DNA of 5,634 nucleotides from Trueperaceae bacterium (GTDB lineage: Bacteria > Deinococcota > Deinococci > Deinococcales > Trueperaceae), in the NCBI GenBank assembly GCA_007130355.1, contig SLSQ01000150.1:1-5634 (forward strand), in the 5' to 3' direction. The notes under the pieces were generated by a model. That model did no database searches and was not told the origin of the DNA. It saw only the letters and a program-made list of their open reading frames with translations. This document shows, one piece after another, positions 4,801 through 5,634 of this stretch (position 1 is its first letter; each line of letters opens with the position of its first letter). The position numbers and the translations under genes were made by a program.

Positions 4801-5535
4801 ATGACCCACGCCCCCTCCGAACGCCGGCCCGCTTGGCTGAACGTGCTGGCGGCACTCGCGGTGCTCGGACTCGCGGCCGGCGCCTGGACCGGCCTCGTGA
4901 CCAGCCCGCCCGACGTGAACCAGGGCGAGTTGATCCGCATCATGTACGCGCACGTCTCGGTCGCCTGGATCTCGTTCCTGGCGACCGGCGTCGCCGCGAT
5001 CGCCGGCATGATCTTCCTCTGGCGCGGCGCCCGCCTGGCCGACGTCGTCTCGGTGGCCGCCGCGGAGGCCGCGCTGCTGTTCGGCGCGCTCACGATCATC
5101 GGCGGCATGACGTACTCCCGACCCACCCTGAACACCTTCTGGACCTGGGACGCGAAGCTGACCCTGACGGCGCTGATGGTGGCGCTCCTGGTCGGCGTGT
5201 TCGTGGTGCGCGGCCTGATCGACGACCCGCAACGGCGCGGGCGCGTCTCCGCCGTGATCCTGATCGTGGTGCTCGCCAGCCTGCCGCTGAACTACCTGGC
5301 GGCCGAGTGGTTCCGGACCCTGCATCCGGCCAAGGCCATCGATCTCACCGGCGGAGGGGTGACGATGGATCCCATCATGCTGCAGATTCTGCTGCTCAAC
5401 GTCGTCGCCGCCGCCCTGATCTTCGGCTGGTTGATGGCCGAACGGATCCGCATCGGCCTGCGCGAGGCCCGCGCGCTCGAGGCGCGCGAGGCGCGCGAAC
5501 GGGACCGGGAAGACGAGGTCGTCCGTGTTCGATGA
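4801..5535 (+). CDS. ccmC: Heme-handling protein CcmC (cytochrome c maturation)
   Basis: An inner-membrane protein that binds heme at its outer face through two His and a Trp-rich loop and presents it to the chaperone CcmE. At 244 residues it has normal length. Six membrane helices are visible, at about 13-33, 46-73, 84-102, 119-137, 148-167 and 191-212. His51 in IMYAHVSVAW (47-56) and His175 in FRTLHPAKAI (171-180) correspond to the two heme-iron ligands. The WWD loop between helices 3 and 4 reads SRPTLNTFWTWDAKLT (106-121): Trp114, Trp116 and Asp117 are kept, but the usual MWGTWW start is changed to LNTFW. CcmF and CcsA/ResC share this fold, but the length and the position after ccmB fit CcmC. 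The C-terminus (about 214-244) is a highly charged Arg/Glu helix containing a 9-base direct repeat. The gene has its own ribosome binding site and overlaps ccmD by 11 bases. Confidence 0.95.
   Translation: MTHAPSERRPAWLNVLAALAVLGLAAGAWTGLVTSPPDVNQGELIRIMYAHVSVAWISFLATGVAAIAGMIFLWRGARLADVVSVAAAEAALLFGALTIIGGMTYSRPTLNTFWTWDAKLTLTALMVALLVGVFVVRGLIDDPQRRGRVSAVILIVVLASLPLNYLAAEWFRTLHPAKAIDLTGGGVTMDPIMLQILLLNVVAAALIFGWLMAERIRIGLREARALEAREARERDREDEVVRVR
5479..5496 (+). repeat. Two tandem copies of a 9-base unit in ccmC
   Basis: GAGGCGCGC occurs twice back to back (5479-5487 and 5488-5496), with a near copy GAGGCCCGC at 5464-5472. They encode Glu-Ala-Arg repeats in the charged CcmC tail. This is in-frame and suggests slippage-driven lengthening of that tail. 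Confidence 0.7.
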
Positions 5536-5634
5536 CCTGAGCCCCTGGACCTGGGTCGCCGCCGCCTGGTTGCAGCTGCTGATCGCCTACGGCGGGTACC
5601 TGGCCTACCTGCGCGGACGTGCCGAACGCGTCCG
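5525..5634 (+). CDS. ccmD: CcmD-like small membrane protein, partial (3' end off the window)
   Basis: CcmD is a tiny single-helix protein that helps release holo-CcmE from CcmC and joins the CcmAB complex. Translation from GTG 5525, with GAGGT (5515-5519) 5 bases upstream, gives 36 codons before the window ends. It starts with a short acidic stretch (Asp3, Asp4), then one hydrophobic helix (about 8-29) rich in Trp, Tyr and Leu (Trp8, Trp10, Trp15, Tyr22, Tyr25, Tyr28), then a basic tail (Arg30, Arg32, Arg35). An N-outside, C-inside single helix with a basic end is the CcmD pattern, and the place right after ccmC with an 11-base overlap is the usual one. The sequence is too short for identification on its own, so the call rests largely on position. 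The ATG at 5532 is out of frame and stops after two codons. Confidence 0.8.
   Translation, partial: MFDDLSPWTWVAAAWLQLLIAYGGYLAYLRGRAERV

Noticed and set aside
3261..5135. A 624-codon open frame on the minus strand across ccmA, ccmB and ccmC
   Set aside because: It is antisense to three clearly recognised genes, its product is low-complexity Arg/Ala/Ser/Gln without any motif, and very GC-rich DNA leaves antisense frames open by chance.

Overview
The window is very GC-rich, with strong G/C bias at third codon positions and frequent GTG starts. It is densely packed bacterial DNA and looks chromosomal. No tRNA, rRNA, CRISPR array, insertion sequence or phage gene could be seen. The organism is a GC-rich bacterium that makes cytochrome c by System I (Ccm). 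Deinococcota (for example the Trueperaceae) would fit, partly because msrA may have a leaderless-type -10 box, but this placement is an inference and is not proven by any single gene.

Left part (1-967, minus strand): a two-gene envelope unit. A class I, single-heme cytochrome c (967-404) has a signal peptide, a CAGCH heme site and a Met-Pro axial-ligand loop. It overlaps by 20 bases the start of a second exported gene (423 to beyond position 1). That protein is Ala-rich and helical, is dotted with His and carries two Cys. Its family is not recognised.

Middle (968-2584): a divergent regulatory gap with a three-part hairpin, then an exported 222-residue protein of unknown function on the plus strand (1148-1816). 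It converges on msrA (2399-1851, minus strand), a complete peptide-methionine (S)-S-oxide reductase. A second divergent gap (2400-2584) separates msrA from the next operon.

Right part (2585-5634, plus strand): ccdA-ccmA-ccmB-ccmC-ccmD, a cytochrome c maturation operon. CcdA carries electrons across the membrane to keep apocytochrome and CcmG/CcmH-type thiols reduced. CcmA and CcmB form the ABC transporter core that releases heme-loaded CcmE. CcmC presents heme to CcmE, and CcmD assists release. GTGA overlaps join ccdA/ccmA and ccmA/ccmB, and ccmC/ccmD overlap by 11 bases. A 124-base gap with a structured G/C-rich stretch separates ccmB from ccmC. The window ends inside ccmD; ccmE, ccmF and ccmG/H would be expected just beyond.

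The parts fit together functionally: the operon on the right attaches heme to c-type cytochromes such as the one on the left, while CcdA and MsrA both belong to thiol redox handling. I see no wholly new system. The least explained pieces are the His/Cys-rich partner of the cytochrome and the exported 222-residue protein.
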